DNA of 64,000 bases. Origin: Cladopsammia gracilis. Taxonomy: Eukaryota; Cnidaria; Anthozoa; Scleractinia; Dendrophylliidae. Position numbers and translations under genes: made by a program. The stretch covers positions 421,001 to 485,000 of the forward strand of contig JAJGOT010000359.1 of the NCBI GenBank assembly GCA_022457155.1. The letters run 5' to 3'. Positions 20,827 through 32,149 of this stretch are shown in pieces (position 1 is the first letter of the stretch; every line of letters starts with the position of its first letter). Below the pieces are notes generated by a model. That model was not told the origin of the DNA and did not search any database. It saw only the letters and a list, made by a program, of their open reading frames with translations.

Positions 20827-21740
20827 ATGGTGTCCCCCAATGAGTTAGACGAGTTTGAAAATCCTCATTTGATTCTAAGTCTTGAAGACGATCAAGGCAC
20901 TGCCGACACACTAGAAACTGCTTCGTTTAAAGTAGCTGGACCTTTTGGAAAAAATGAAGTGATATCTGTTTTCCAGAGATTGTCATCCAGCCCAGAAGGT
21001 AGTGAGTCCGGTTTGGCTGGCAAAATCCTTTCAAGAATAGCAAGTAAGCCTATAAATACTGATGTTAATGATACACTGAAAAAGTTTGTAAAAGAGCTGA
21101 ACGAGGTCGTTCTTAATTGCTATAGATCCGTCGATAAGATTAAGAGCCAACAATTAAAGATGGTTCGCCTGGAAAAGGAATTCTTGCGGCAAAGATTTGA
21201 TAAACAATCGCAGCTTTACGAGACTTGGCGAAATCTCATAGGAATGGCAATGTCTGCAAAGAAAGAGAGCAATGTAATTTTCCACCACGTTCTTCAACAC
21301 ATTTGGAGCTATGCGGTCCTACGCTGTGAGGATAGTAAATCTGAGAGTGTCAGGGAACAAGAAAGGGGCAGTGGATGAGGTTGAACGAGTTGCAATAAGA
21401 CATCATGCTGGATGAACCGTTAAGAGGGCAAGGGATAACTGTTTCATCTTCAAAGGCAATAAGTATAAAAATGTCAAGGAATGATAGCAAGGAGATTGAA
21501 ATCAGCAAAGACTATCTACTAAAGCTAGTTGATTGACTGGGAAAGGATGAACTGCAGGAAACAGGAAAATTTATGTTTATGCCATTTTCTCAAACTGATG
21601 ACTTTTTTTATCACACTCCATGAAGAGACAGAAAGTCTTTTAAAGCAAGAAACTGTAATGATACAAACAGGAAAAAATGCAGTGACATGGACCCTTAAAC
21701 AGCTTTCTACCAGCACAATTTCGCATTCCAAATGGGAAAA
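20827..21740 (+). pseudogene. Unknown gene, 5-prime part, split by a Tc1/mariner element
   Basis: The ATG at 20827 opens 183 codons of acidic then helical, protein-like sequence (for example KFVKELNEVVLNCYRSVDKI) ending at 21378. Coding sense continues in other phases: about 21404-21535 (GQGITVSSSKAISIKMSRND, ending in a TGA at 21534-21536) and 21540-21740 (ETESLLKQETVMIQTGKNAV, then SHSKWEN). The frame runs straight into the TA target of the transposon at 21741 and resumes at 24654. The family is not recognised. Frameshifts and stops show decay before or after the insertion. Confidence 0.5.
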
Positions 21741-21742
21741 TA

Positions 21743-21806
21743 CAGCTGTTTCGAGAAAGGTTGTCGGAAAAAAGCGTAAAAGTGCAAGCGACAATCCCGA
21801 AAGGTA
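21743..21806 (+). repeat. Left terminal inverted repeat of the 2911-bp element
   Basis: 64 bp match the reverse complement of 24590-24653 with two substitutions. The stretch is basic-residue rich if translated (KVVGKKRK), but its perfect correspondence to the other end marks it as a terminal repeat. Confidence 0.85.
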
Positions 21807-21822
21807 TTGTGGGTAGTTTTAC

Positions 21823-23099
21823 GTGACTTCAGGCATTTCAGGGAAATCTGAGAAAATGGCACGAGATGCCATGGACGTATGTTTGCGAGTGTTAAAAGAA
21901 AGCAACAAAAGTAGGTTTGACAGCTACAGTGTCAGGAACGTGCCTTGCTTTGAAACAGTTATTCAACTGAAGCAATACTTTTTGCAAAATTGTAAAGCGG
22001 AAATTTTTCCAGCAACTGACACGACTTTCCAAATCGGCTACTACGCCGAAGGAAACAAGAAATTCTGTATATCGTCCGAAATCCAGCTCGCCGAGTTGTT
22101 TTCTTTGGTTAAAAAACGGGAGGATAACAATGTGGGTGGATCCACATAAAGACGTTCCAAGGGGTTTTTTGGGTAAAAAGAGAAAAGGTAAGCAATACAA
22201 TAAGGCCACGTTTTGCACGTTTTGTTGCACCTGAAGGTCGGTGAGATTTTTTTCACATGTTTAATTACGGTAATTATGATTACTATTCTCAATTAGGTAA
22301 TCCCAGTGCTCGAGATGATAACAAGGACAGGCGAGGGAGAAGACAGCTACGAGTCTTGCGTAGCGCGGCTGAGAGGGAAGCATGACTTTCCTGAGTTTAA
22401 ATTGCGCTGCTGGGCGCGGATGGTGGTAAGGAAATTTTAATTGCCGGGAGTAATTTTCACCTTTTTTGGTTAGATTTCATATCCACCATCAGGATATATT
22501 TTTTATAATGTTATTTACGTTTTTTCTAAACTGAGTTTTCAATCAAGAGTTGTTTGACAAATGTTTACAAAAATTAGCATAACATGCATGCTTTGCACGT
22601 TCTTGAGACTGAAATAGACATTTTTGAGCTAATTTTACAACAACGAGTTACACTACATCAATATAATTATATTTCAAGGTTTTGCTTGTTTTGTTCAAGG
22701 TCCCCATAAAACCTGAAAACAGGAAAATATTCAGTTTTTATCATTTTATTCCATTATAGGTTAACGGAACCCACAAGAGTGAAGATAACCCTCCGAATGT
22801 TCCATTTTTTACTGGTAATTCGAAAGCGGCTTCGAAACCATTCAAAACTCAGACAACAGGTGAATTCAGTGGACAATCCATGGACGGCGGTGAAAGAAAG
22901 GCAAGAAATGCATTTTTTCAGCTGATGTGCAATTAAGTAGTACTTAACCAAATGCTTTTCTATTTGTAGGCGCGCATACGTACAAGCATACTTCAGCAGC
23001 TGAAGGACCTTAAAGCATATGAAAGACGATGACGTCCTTACGGAAAACGAATTTTCTTTGCAAAAGGAGAAAATGTTGAAAGAAATGAATTCTTTGTAA
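21823..23099 (+). pseudogene. Accessory gene of the Tc1/mariner element: unknown protein with SHOCT-like C-terminus
   Basis: Coding-like blocks in order: 21823-22149 (VIQLKQYFLQNCKAEIFP and FQIGYYAEGNKKFCISSEIQ, which resembles a small PB1 or ubiquitin-like fold); a block reading DVPRGFLGKKRK to a GTAAGC donor at 22188; 22297-22434 (ITRTGEGEDSYESCVARLRG, donor GTAAGG); 22759-22902 (VNGTHKSEDNPPNV, a possible GC donor); and 22970-23099. The last ends LKDLKA, then MKDDDVLTENEFSLQKEKML, a SHOCT-like short helix pair. At least two one-base frameshifts (near 22133 and 23020) break it. Function unknown. Its position inside the terminal repeats makes it cargo of the transposon. Confidence 0.5.
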
Positions 23100-23176
23100 T
23101 TTTTTGAAATACGTATTAACACGTATTAATTACGTATTAATTATTAATGCTGAATAAAATATTTATTAATTATTTA

Positions 23177-24573
23177 TCACAAGTATTCGGCATGTCGAAT
23201 ATAGTTTCTAATTTGTTCATCAGTAACTTGAAGAAATGCTTCTTCCACCATAAATTTGGGATCCATGCAAAATTGCCAGGCCGCGTCGTTTTCCCTTATC
23301 CAGTTTTTTGTTTGTGCAAACAGTTCTTCGCATGGCATAAAATCTGGGCTGTATGGTGGAAGGAACACAACCATTGCTCCTGTGGCATGAATTCGGTGTA
23401 CTACTGCTTCCGTGTGGTGGATAGCCGCGTTATCTGAGACAAATGAAAAATAAGGGAGAAATAAATGAATGAGATATTAATTGTGTAAATCAAAGTGGGG
23501 TTAAATTTGAAATAAAGGGAATGAAGTATCTGACGAGGCACAGAAATAATTCATATCATAACCAGTGTGAAATCTTAGTGTTGCAAGCAATTTTACACTT
23601 ACCCATTATGACCACTGATCGCGGATTGATGCCATTAAATGGAAGCAAGTTAGGGCAGAGCTTTTGATCCACAAACTCTTCAAATCTTGCCCCGTCGACG
23701 TTGCCCTGATAGATCCCTACTTCTATCATCCCTTCCGTGCAAATAACAGGAATGGCTGTTATGCGCGGTCCCCAGTTCTGCGCCTGACGTTTGACTGTGG
23801 CTCTTGTACCGACCAAGCTATAGCCACAAGTGCGAGAAAGTCTTTTGTCCTGAAAAAAGGTAATAAGTTGACAAAAAAAATCATTATTTGTGGTCAAATA
23901 GTCAAAGCGTACGAAAAGCATTGCAGTAGCAATTGAAAACTTACAAATCCGCTTTCGTCCAAGAACACCAACATTTCAGGATCCAGGAGACAAACATTGG
24001 ACTTGAAAAGTATCCGGGCTTCCTCGGATCTTTGAAGGGCAATTCTTGCCAGCTTTGTAAAGAATAATAACAAAAATGATAAAATATGCTTAAATTGACA
24101 CGCACAGGAATTTGATGCAAATAAACTAAAAGGAAATAAAAAGCCATATTAGTCTAAAGTAAAACGAGTATTTGACAAACCTTTTTGCGGGTGAAACTAT
24201 TCCGTTTCAAATACCGCAATATGCTGGAAACAGCACTTTCTGACCCTGTCTGTTCGTAGACATCGTAGACAATCTCTGCAAGAGTTTTGTCTGGGTGTTC
24301 AAGAACTGCTTCTATAATCACGAACTCCACGTGCGGATGCATGGCAAAACTGTTTAACGGTCGTCCTAATTTCTCTGATTTCACTTCGCCAGTATTCAGG
24401 CATTTTGAAATATAGCGCTCCACCGTTCTTGGCGATATGAATAAAGTAGCCGCTACTTCATCCACGCTATATCCTAAAAACTCCTTCATCCATATGGCCC
24501 GCCATCTAATATCATCACTGTACGGACGAGGCATCGCGGGTCTGATGTATTTATTTGACTTATTAAAATTCAT
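23177..24573 (-). CDS. Tc1/mariner (IS630-like) DD34E transposase, four exons, apparently intact
   Basis: Exons on the minus strand: 24573-24181, 24052-23945, 23849-23603 and 23433-23177. Together they give 1005 nt, 334 residues plus stop. All introns have GT-AG borders and phases agree. The N-terminal 130 residues hold helix-turn-helix domains (VDEVAATLFISPRTVERYIS, then KLGRP). Catalytic residues are the Asp of VFLDESGF (exon 2), the Asp split across the exon 3/4 junction (VVIM-D-NAAIHH) and the Glu of YSPDFMPCEELF, with 34 residues between the last two. Strict intron phasing and an unbroken frame suggest recent activity. It should cut and paste the 21743-24653 element at TA sites. Confidence 0.8.
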
Positions 24574-24655
24574 CGATCATATCCCATATTACCTTTCGGG
24601 ATTGTCGCGTGCACTTTTGCGCTTTTTTCCGACAACCTTTCTCGAAACAGCTGTA

Positions 24656-25131
24656 TATTAGGCAAAGCTAGTGGCTATGCAAAAGCAGGCCATGTAATTC
24701 TACTGCAAAGAATTGTCACCATGTTTTTGAAATCCAAACAACAAATCATTAGAGAACAGCTTCAATTGAAGCCAGACAAATCTAGTCAAAGCCTGAGGCA
24801 AGGCCTGTCTAAAACGACAAGTGCCAAAATAAGCAGCAGTTAGGGGGAAGGAAAGACTCTACTGAAGCCTTCAACTGTCCCAGATAATGTCACAGAGCTC
24901 AGAAAGAATGGTAAAAATCCAGAAACAGTCCAGCTTTTTCTTACAAATTTGAAGAAAGGCAACATGACTCCAATTTTACAATTTCTAACTGGCAAAGAGT
25001 TAGTCAGGATTCTCAAGAGTTTGGATCTTCCATGTTTTTCCGGCAAGGGAAAAGCAAAGCAGATTGATACTTTGGAAAATTACCTGTCAAGTGTGGAAGT
25101 TGTCAGTATCAAATATCCTGAAAAAGTATGA
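24656..25131 (+). pseudogene. Unknown gene, 3-prime part, after the Tc1/mariner element
   Basis: Plus-strand reading continues the 20827-21740 gene: ILGKASGYAKAGHVILLQRI, a charged helical region, a TAG at 24841-24843, then about 95 codons ending with TGA at 25129-25131. The last part contains KELVRILKSLDLPCFSGKGK followed by KQIDTLENYL, which looks like a SAP-type helix pair. Together with the 5-prime part it forms one decayed gene of unknown family. Confidence 0.5.
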
Positions 25132-27106
25132 CTAGTAGACAGTATAATTATGTTCCACCTCTCAATTGGTGGATGTAGAAGATATTTAATAGTCTGGACA
25201 GAGATTTACCAGTATAGTTGTTACACTGCAGGCTTTCCCCAAATAACATTAAATTTTAATCACTTATTATTTGATATCTGAACATGAAACATTTTTTAAC
25301 AGTCATGATATTTTGTTACTAACTAATGTATGAAGACATTCAGTTTTCTTTTTCATGCAAGCAAAGAACAAAGCTGAATCTATCTGTTTGCAACATTTTT
25401 CATTTAATTTCCAAGTGTATATATTATGCATTGATGAATGCTAACATGACTGAACATGAAAGATGAACCATGTAGCAGCCTAATTACTGAAGTGAACAAG
25501 TTTGCTTGACAACATTTTACAGTTTGAGCAAATAACCACATTATAAACCAAATGTTTTTTTCTACTGAAAAGCAAATTAAGATACATTGTAGTTGTATGT
25601 ACTCACTAATCTTACTGCAATGAACTATTTTTATGCAAGACCTGAGTGTTTAAGTGACAATAATATTGGGTAAAAATGCTATCCTTGCGTCCACCCAACA
25701 TTTAGAAATATATATGATTTATTTTGCTTGTTTTTGCATAAAAACATAAGTATATAAAAAAACAGTTGCATAATTAGTACAATTAACACCAAAATAACAG
25801 AGCTTAGTAGACAGAGACAGAGTTCTTACATGTTTGCTCTCTCTGATACTGCCTGATTAAATACACTGAGGTGTTCATATTTAGGGGTGTCAGTGTCAGA
25901 TTAGGTTCACACTAGTAACATTATAATGGTGAGGTTGTGCAGAAACAAAACAAACTAATATATTGATGTTTTATGTCATGTAGTGTGGACAGCCCAAACA
26001 TAATGACAAACGTCATAATATAATGACAATAAAATAACATTAACAGTCCTAACAGCAGTAGGAACTTATAGTCACTAGTGTGAACCGGGCCTTAAACAAG
26101 AGGTTCAACTGTAAATAACAATATAACTTTTTTGGTAATGCAATAATTTATTACTTCCAACAGTTATACCATAGACAATCTTTAAGTAAATTTTTAGTAT
26201 TTTTTTCCATAAATTGTCTCCAAGTAATGGAAACTACTCTGGTTTGCAACTGAACAGCCCATCTTAAGTTTAAGTTTCTAAATAAGAAACTGGAGTACTA
26301 GCCGAATATGCAGATTCATATCTCCACAAACCATTCTACCATGTCATAAATACTGTCATTGTTTATTCTTCGAGGGAGATTCTGATCATCATTAAAATGT
26401 TGTGGACTCACGAGGCGCAGCCGAGTGAGTCAGCAACAAATTTTGACCATGTGATGACGTAAATCGTGGTAAATAAGAGACCACACCACAGAAAACTGGT
26501 GTAAATTTGTTTTTTACAACAATATTTAGAAAAAAATACAAGGAAAAATCGAAGTCTTGTTACAAGACGTGACAGCAAAGAAAGAGCAAGCGTTGTCTAT
26601 AACTTTCTCGCAATCTGATTAGTTTTTTTTCAAACGCACGTGATGTTAGCGTCAGCACCGTTGTCTGGACTCTCATTTACCACTCACGTCGACCAATCAG
26701 ATTGCGAGTTTAGCGGCAATTGTGGTAAAAAAAGTAATTTATTGTTGTTATATTATAGTTAGCCTGCAAAGAAGGCATGTTTTGGGTGCAAATGTGCACT
26801 GAGTTAACCTGTGGACTGGGGCGAGTGAAAACATGTGTCCAAGGGTGACTCGGGCTGAAAAGGGGAGAAGAAAGAAACATTTCTCTTCCCCTCCCTTTTC
26901 ACCCTCTTTCAATTCTCCCAGCCCCAATGTTTTGAGAAACTACAATTGCTGCCAAACACTAAACAAGCTTTAAAATTCAGCCCATAAAAAATGAATGTTG
27001 TTAAATTGTATTAATCCATCACCTGGAGGTCAAACATGGTCTGCCAGGCTATGAAATGCTTCCCTTGCTCTGATTTTGTACGATACTTGGTTGAGAGAGA
27101 CTCCTT
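25132..27106. other. Non-coding stretch
   Basis: Nearly 2 kb of AT-rich sequence with stops in all frames. I detect no terminal repeats or shared segments. A downstream part (about 26780-27100) may be the decayed 3-prime side of the P-like gene that follows on the minus strand. Confidence 0.4.
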
Positions 27107-29866
27107 CTACTTTACAAAATAAGCAAGCACATCATCAAGCATGTTAATTCTTGCATCAGTTTCAAGTCTTATTGGCTTTGAGTCATTGAACACTTTCCAG
27201 AACTTCTCACAATTAATTATATATTCTTGAAAAGATGAAGTTGCATCATTCTCAAATTTTGACATATCCCCAGCCACTTTTGAAGATAGTGTTTGAACTG
27301 CAAGTTTTACTCTCATTTTACTGAGGCTGTCCAAATGAATGTGTGAATTTCGCAGGTCAGTAGCAAAAAGACTTCGTTTCTTTTCTCGGTTGAAGACAGC
27401 ATTGATATGGTCCCAAAGAATATATATTTTCGTTCTTTTTCATTGTTCTTGTATACTGACTGTTTTTATCCTTAAATCCACTGTTGTACAAATTGTTTCT
27501 CAGTTTTTTCATTAAGTGAGAGGATCTGAAAAAAAGAAAATGGGAAGTCCCGAAAATGGATTAAATCCTTTGCTATGAGTTCCATTTGTTGTGTTCATTG
27601 TTGTGAAAGACTGGTTTGGTGATGCCCCATCACAGCATGCCAGTATTACTTCAAAGTTATAGCCATGTAGCATACTAACTCCAAGCCAAAAGATTCTGTT
27701 AATCTGTAGTGATGTAGCTCCTTTAGTAAGAAAATAAGCACAGGGGAAATCAAATTTAAAGAAAGTGCTTCAGAAGAAAAATTGAAGTATATGGGTTGCT
27801 ATCTTAATAGTGGTAGATGATCCACTTTCTAAATTATCTTCCTTGATGTCTGTGAACCCAACAAGTTCCCATGTGCTGCTGTCAAACACCAGGCCTTCTT
27901 TAATTTTGACTTCATCAAAGAAAAGCCCACCAAGCTTTGCATGTTTAGGGGGCTTTATCTTATCAAACTTATCTTTCATTGCTTGGATAGTGCTTGAATG
28001 CCACCCAGACTTGGGGGAGTTAAAATTTTTGTACTCTGCCAAAGTTCTTCCACTAGGCAGTTTCAAAGCTCCTGATAACCACATCTCATTGTACAGGTTA
28101 TGTGATCTGCAATATATTCTAAGACACCACTGGATCAAGAGGGGTGCCATCGCATTTGTTTTGCAGAGGTATTAAGTGCTTTTGCTTGGTCTTTAAGTAA
28201 GATCTCTAGAAATTCATCCTTTGCATTTCCAGTATGATCTCGAAGATGACTCTGTAAAAGCTTCAACTTGTTATATGATTTAGTGCATTCTGCCCATTTG
28301 CAGGAGTATTCTTTGTTTACTGGGGTAATAACAGCTGTGTCTAGATTATCAACATGCCCCTTACAATGGAAGTAAAGCTCTTCAACATTTTAAAACTTTT
28401 TTTCGCACTAAGCCCATTTACAAATTGGATTTTGCAGTTTTTGTTTTGTTTTGTTTTGTCCACACCTTCATGCAACTTGTTGAATAAGTATTTCATATCA
28501 TTGTCTGATGTAGGACCAATATCAACCATTTTCTTTCGGTGTTCTTCCAGCCTCTCAACCTTTCTTCGCAAGAGCTTTAATTCCTTTGCTGATTTTCTTG
28601 CTAACTGAACAAGTTCTTCTTTTGACATGTATTCAAATTTTTAGATTGTTCACTTTTGTTTGGATTTATTTTTCTTGATTTCAAAGTCCTAAGATAGTGA
28701 TTGACACTATTACATGAGTCACAGCAGTTGGAAGTTTCCAGGACCTCTTCATGTGGGAGAACAGTTAAGCATTTGGAAGATCAAATTATTTTTTGTTTCC
28801 CATTAGACAATAATCGCTCAACAAACGCTTGTGGTTTTCCATCTTTGGTCATGAAGACCGGTCTACCAAATTCACTTTCAGAGGGAACAATGGTCTCCAA
28901 GTTTTGGTAGTCACATCCCTGGCACACTGTAAGTTTGGCAATTTGATTGAGAAGATTAAGTATATCGCCAAATGTTCTGACAAGCTGTGGGCAGTCTGTC
29001 CACTCAAGTCTAGTCTCCCTTTGAATTCCTTCAACATAGAGGCTCCATTGGCCATCAGCATTTAACTGCACCTCTCTCTCTGCATAACCCGGACAAGTTC
29101 CAAAGCAATAGAAGTGGAGGGTGATTTCATTATCACTGCTAGGGTATTCTGTAAATTTCCATTTGTCCAGTGTGCATTAACACGTTGATTTAATTCCCCT
29201 GTCGAAGGAGCAGTGTGTGGTGATATTTTCACATTAACATTAGACCCGTGGTGATGCCTCTTTGCTTGCGTCATTCCATGCTTATAATCCATCGTGTAGG
29301 AGTAAAGGCAGGACAAACTAATTTTGAAATCTTCTGGTGCCAGGCAACGTACAAGATCTAGTGCTTCCCTCATTACTGTCATGTTGCCACTTGCCTTGTA
29401 CATTGTCTCATTGTACAGTTTTGAATGAGCTTCCAGTCCTCCTCCACTATGTTGTAGGCTGTCTCCATCCCCAAATGCGAACTCTAGGAGTGCAGGTAAC
29501 TCGGGAAACTCTTCACATTTAAGTTTCCGGCCTCTTCCTTCAGAGATACGTGATTGCAGTCGCTTGATTTTTATTCTTCTAAGTAACAAATGGTGAAACT
29601 TGTGTTGCTGTTTGATGGTCATGTCATTTCTGACAGTTAGTGTTTCTTTTTCTATATATGCAAACTGTACAATGTCTTGATTTAACTTGGTCTCTTAACT
29701 TGTGTGAGAAGGGAGCTCTTGTACTTTGTATCTCGAGTTTTAAGATGGTGTTTTTGCTTGTGACTTTAGAGAGGAGGACGTCGAGTGTGTCCCAGTTGCG
29801 TTTACTTGAAAAAAAGTTGTTGAACAATTCGACGAGAAGGTGTGAGAGTTTGCAAAGCTTTGTCAT
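27107..29866 (-). pseudogene. P element-like transposase with a C2H2 finger (decayed)
   Basis: Minus-strand order: an N-terminal unknown region (29866-29062), a second region (29071-28781, ESEFGRPVFMTKDGKPQ), a coiled coil (28628-28341, KELKLLRRKVERLEEHRKK), a C2H2 finger near 28310-28240 (CKWAEC, then HLRDH), then a P-type RNase H-like region. That region gives LGGLFFDEVKIKEGLVFD (about 27900), GYNFEVILACCDGASPNQSF (about 27640), SDPSHLMKKLRNNLYNSGF across 27530-27470 (with a phase change), and a C-terminal region ending 27107 (INCEKFWKVFNDSKPI). Several frameshifts are present. No terminal repeats were found. The P-type assignment rests on the DEVKI and DP-HL-KK-RN motifs. Confidence 0.65.
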
Positions 29867-29987
29867 TGCTCATCCTGACATGAAATCGAGAAATTAAGGA
29901 GTGGATACCCAGGCTTATCTGATTCAAGTCTCTGCCGTGGCGGGCTATATTTATGTAATTGGACAAAAGTTCGTAAGTGTCAATAGC

Positions 29988-30059
29988 ATAACATTTTCAT
30001 TAATTAATTATGCCGCTCATTGTTCGGCGTGGTTAAGTTATGGGAAAAAGATTGTGGCC
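29988..30059 (-). repeat. Split direct repeat B2
   Basis: 72 bp (ATAACATTTTCATTAATTAA to GATTGTGGCC) nearly identical to B1 at 30321-30392. This is the outer right terminus of the retrotransposon in element orientation. Confidence 0.8.
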
Positions 30060-30130
30060 GAGGCAATGAGCGGCTGGATGCGGAAGCGCTGGAAATGTAT
30101 CACGTCGCCGAAGGGGAGGAGGGTGGGTCG

Positions 30131-30320
30131 AAAATTCCCACCAACTAACCGGCTTGCGTAGATCTTTCGAAATGCCCCGAATCCAGGGATTCAGATCTTT
30201 AAATAAGGAGACGTTGCACATGATAATTTGACCCTTTATTACGTACCCAATATTTGACAAAAGGGATTACATAACCCACGCACTGTGGAATTTCGCGGCA
30301 AAACCATGACTGAAAATAGC
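30131..30320 (-). repeat. Split direct repeat A2
   Basis: 190 bp, nearly identical to A1 at 37470-37658. Differences include one T indel (GATCTTTCGAAAT versus GATCTTCGAAAT), GAGACG versus GAGACA, and CGCGG versus CGTGG. Confidence 0.85.
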
Positions 30321-30392
30321 ATACCATTTTCATAAATTAATTATGCCGCTCATTGTTCGGCGTGGTTAAGTTATGGGAAAAAGATTGTGGCC
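30321..30392 (-). repeat. Split direct repeat B1
   Basis: Direct copy of B2, directly abutting A2. Two or so substitutions separate the copies. Confidence 0.8.
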
Positions 30393-30556
30393 TTCGGCCG
30401 CTCACGTGACTTGTTATTTAAGCTAGAAAACCCAAACAGTTCCCGCGGCTAAAGGCAACGAGGAACCCAAAAAACAAATTTCTCCCCCAAAACTCAGAAA
30501 CCCCCCCCCGTTGTGAAAAAAAAAACCTGGCTGAAGGTTGAATGCAATAATAAGTT

Positions 30557-31900
30557 TTAAGGAAAGGCTAGAGAGAGGTTCCTCATATCATTTTTCTCAG
30601 AGAAAACCTGAGTAACCACAGAAGCAAGCGGTTTTCCCTCTACTGGGCTGAAGGCGGTGCTCATGGCCAAAGAAGTTGCTACAGAATGGGAATTCATCAC
30701 TTTGCCAGTTTGCGAATAGTAATCAGCCGTTACGGTAGAAGACCACCCAACATGCCTGGCTACGTCCTCTGCGGGTATGCCCAGCAAGGATAGAGTGATT
30801 GAACAACCACTTCGAAAACTATGCATTGTTTCCCCATCATAGATCCCAGCTGAACGAAGGTGCAAAGCAAGCCTGTTGGCTATGGAAGAACCAACAAAAG
30901 GCTCTTCAGAAATTTCATTTCTGCTGTTGAGGACCCTAAATAAAAAACCTTCTCTCAAATTTACAGACATTAGGTCGCATAATTTAACATACAATTTCAA
31001 ATTAGCTACTGGGCAGGTCTTGGGGTCCGGGCATTCCTTTACCATGAAAGTATTGGTTTTTCCACCACCCCTTAAGGTCTTGCCAAAAGTGTGACGGAAC
31101 AAAAACCCATTCCCATCCGGGAGAAAAATAATTTCTTTTGTAAAAATTCTGCCAAGGTCTGAGGCACGATCCCCTGAATAGAAATCAAGACAAAAAAAGG
31201 CCAGATCCCTTGCATAGAGGTAGCGTTGGACAGCGGTTGCGCCCTTCGAAAAAATTAAATCCCTGAGATGAAGACAAAGTTTAGTTAACTTCTCAAAGAA
31301 GATAGGAATAGCTTGTTTTTTAAAAACACGCGCCTTTGCTTGTTCTTCACGCACTGCAGAGAGGTACTGTTTCACCGAGTGATGGGCTGCCGGGTTTCCA
31401 AAACCGAGAACATCGTTCCAAACATCACCCCTTCCTGCGTCTATAAAAATGGAGCGCAACTTTCCGATCAAGTTATCAACGGTTCCAGCTGCGAGTCTTC
31501 TTGGACACTGGCATCAAGCTTTACCGGAAACTCCAAAATGCTTACACTGAGGCAGATGAATTTTAGTTTTCCCGCCCTTATCCTTCCAAATAAGAAATCT
31601 CGTTAGATCGTGAGGGGTGGTTGACAGAAGAGACTTGGGGGAGGATAAGGAGTAAAGGAAACACTCAAGTTCACGCTGAAGGCTAGATTTCTGTTTCTGA
31701 TACGGTTTATCACTCTTAACCTTCTGAAGAGCTTCGAGGCGGTAGTCAATGGCTGCAAGGTCTAAACTAACTTTTTCTGATTCCGGAACATTGGCCACCT
31801 TCCTTCGTGTGTAACCGCATTGCTGGCAAAAAGCAAAAGAGGCATCGTTTGGATAGGAACAGTTTGGGCAACTGAGTGCAGGAGACCAGATTCTTGCCAC
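30557..31900 (-). CDS. Tyrosine recombinase of the retrotransposon, one in-frame stop
   Basis: One frame runs from 31900 to 30557, interrupted only by TGA at 31514-31516, in phase on both sides. The N-terminus has a zinc-ribbon-like Cys set (CPNCSYPNDASFAFCQQCGY). The C-terminal domain keeps all tyrosine-recombinase signature residues: Arg in GDRASDLGRI, Lys in TFGKTLRGGGKT, HxFR in MHSFRSGCS, His/Trp in ARHVGWSS and the nucleophile Tyr in ADYYSQTG. The enzyme would integrate the circular cDNA. The single nonsense codon would remove the catalytic domain. Confidence 0.85.
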
Positions 31901-32149
31901 CAGGGGGAGGTCCTAAATCAGCAAAAAGACTCTTACATGAGGGGGCTAAACCAATAAAACGCAAAACAGGCCTTATAAAAGAAAATGTTTATTAGGAACA
32001 CGAAAGTTCAAGTCTGGGACGGACACGCCGTCGCAAAAAAGGAGTAAGTACGAACTTAACACCACAAACGAATATCCTGAGCGTCTTAAACAGTTGAGAA
32101 ACTTCTCTTGAGCTGGTATTTGACATGAGTACGTAATTATGCTTAACAT

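Larger units (their letters stand above)
21743..24653. mobile_element. Tc1/mariner-type element, 2911 bp, two genes
   Basis: 64-bp terminal inverted repeats (CAGCTGTTTCGAGAAAGGTT onward, two mismatches) are flanked by TA on both sides (21741-21742 and 24654-24655). Across the empty site the target reading frame continues (SHSKWEN then ILGKASGYAKAGHV), which supports the boundaries. The element holds a spliced DD34E transposase on the minus strand (24573-23177) and a second multi-exon gene on the plus strand (21823-23099), so the two genes converge. Typical Tc1/mariner elements are 1.3-2.4 kb with one gene. Confidence 0.8.

Noticed and set aside
21743..21806. Nuclear-localisation-type exon (KVVGKKRK) shared by two genes
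   Set aside because: The two copies are exact inverted partners next to TA duplications, so they are transposon ends rather than a shared exon.
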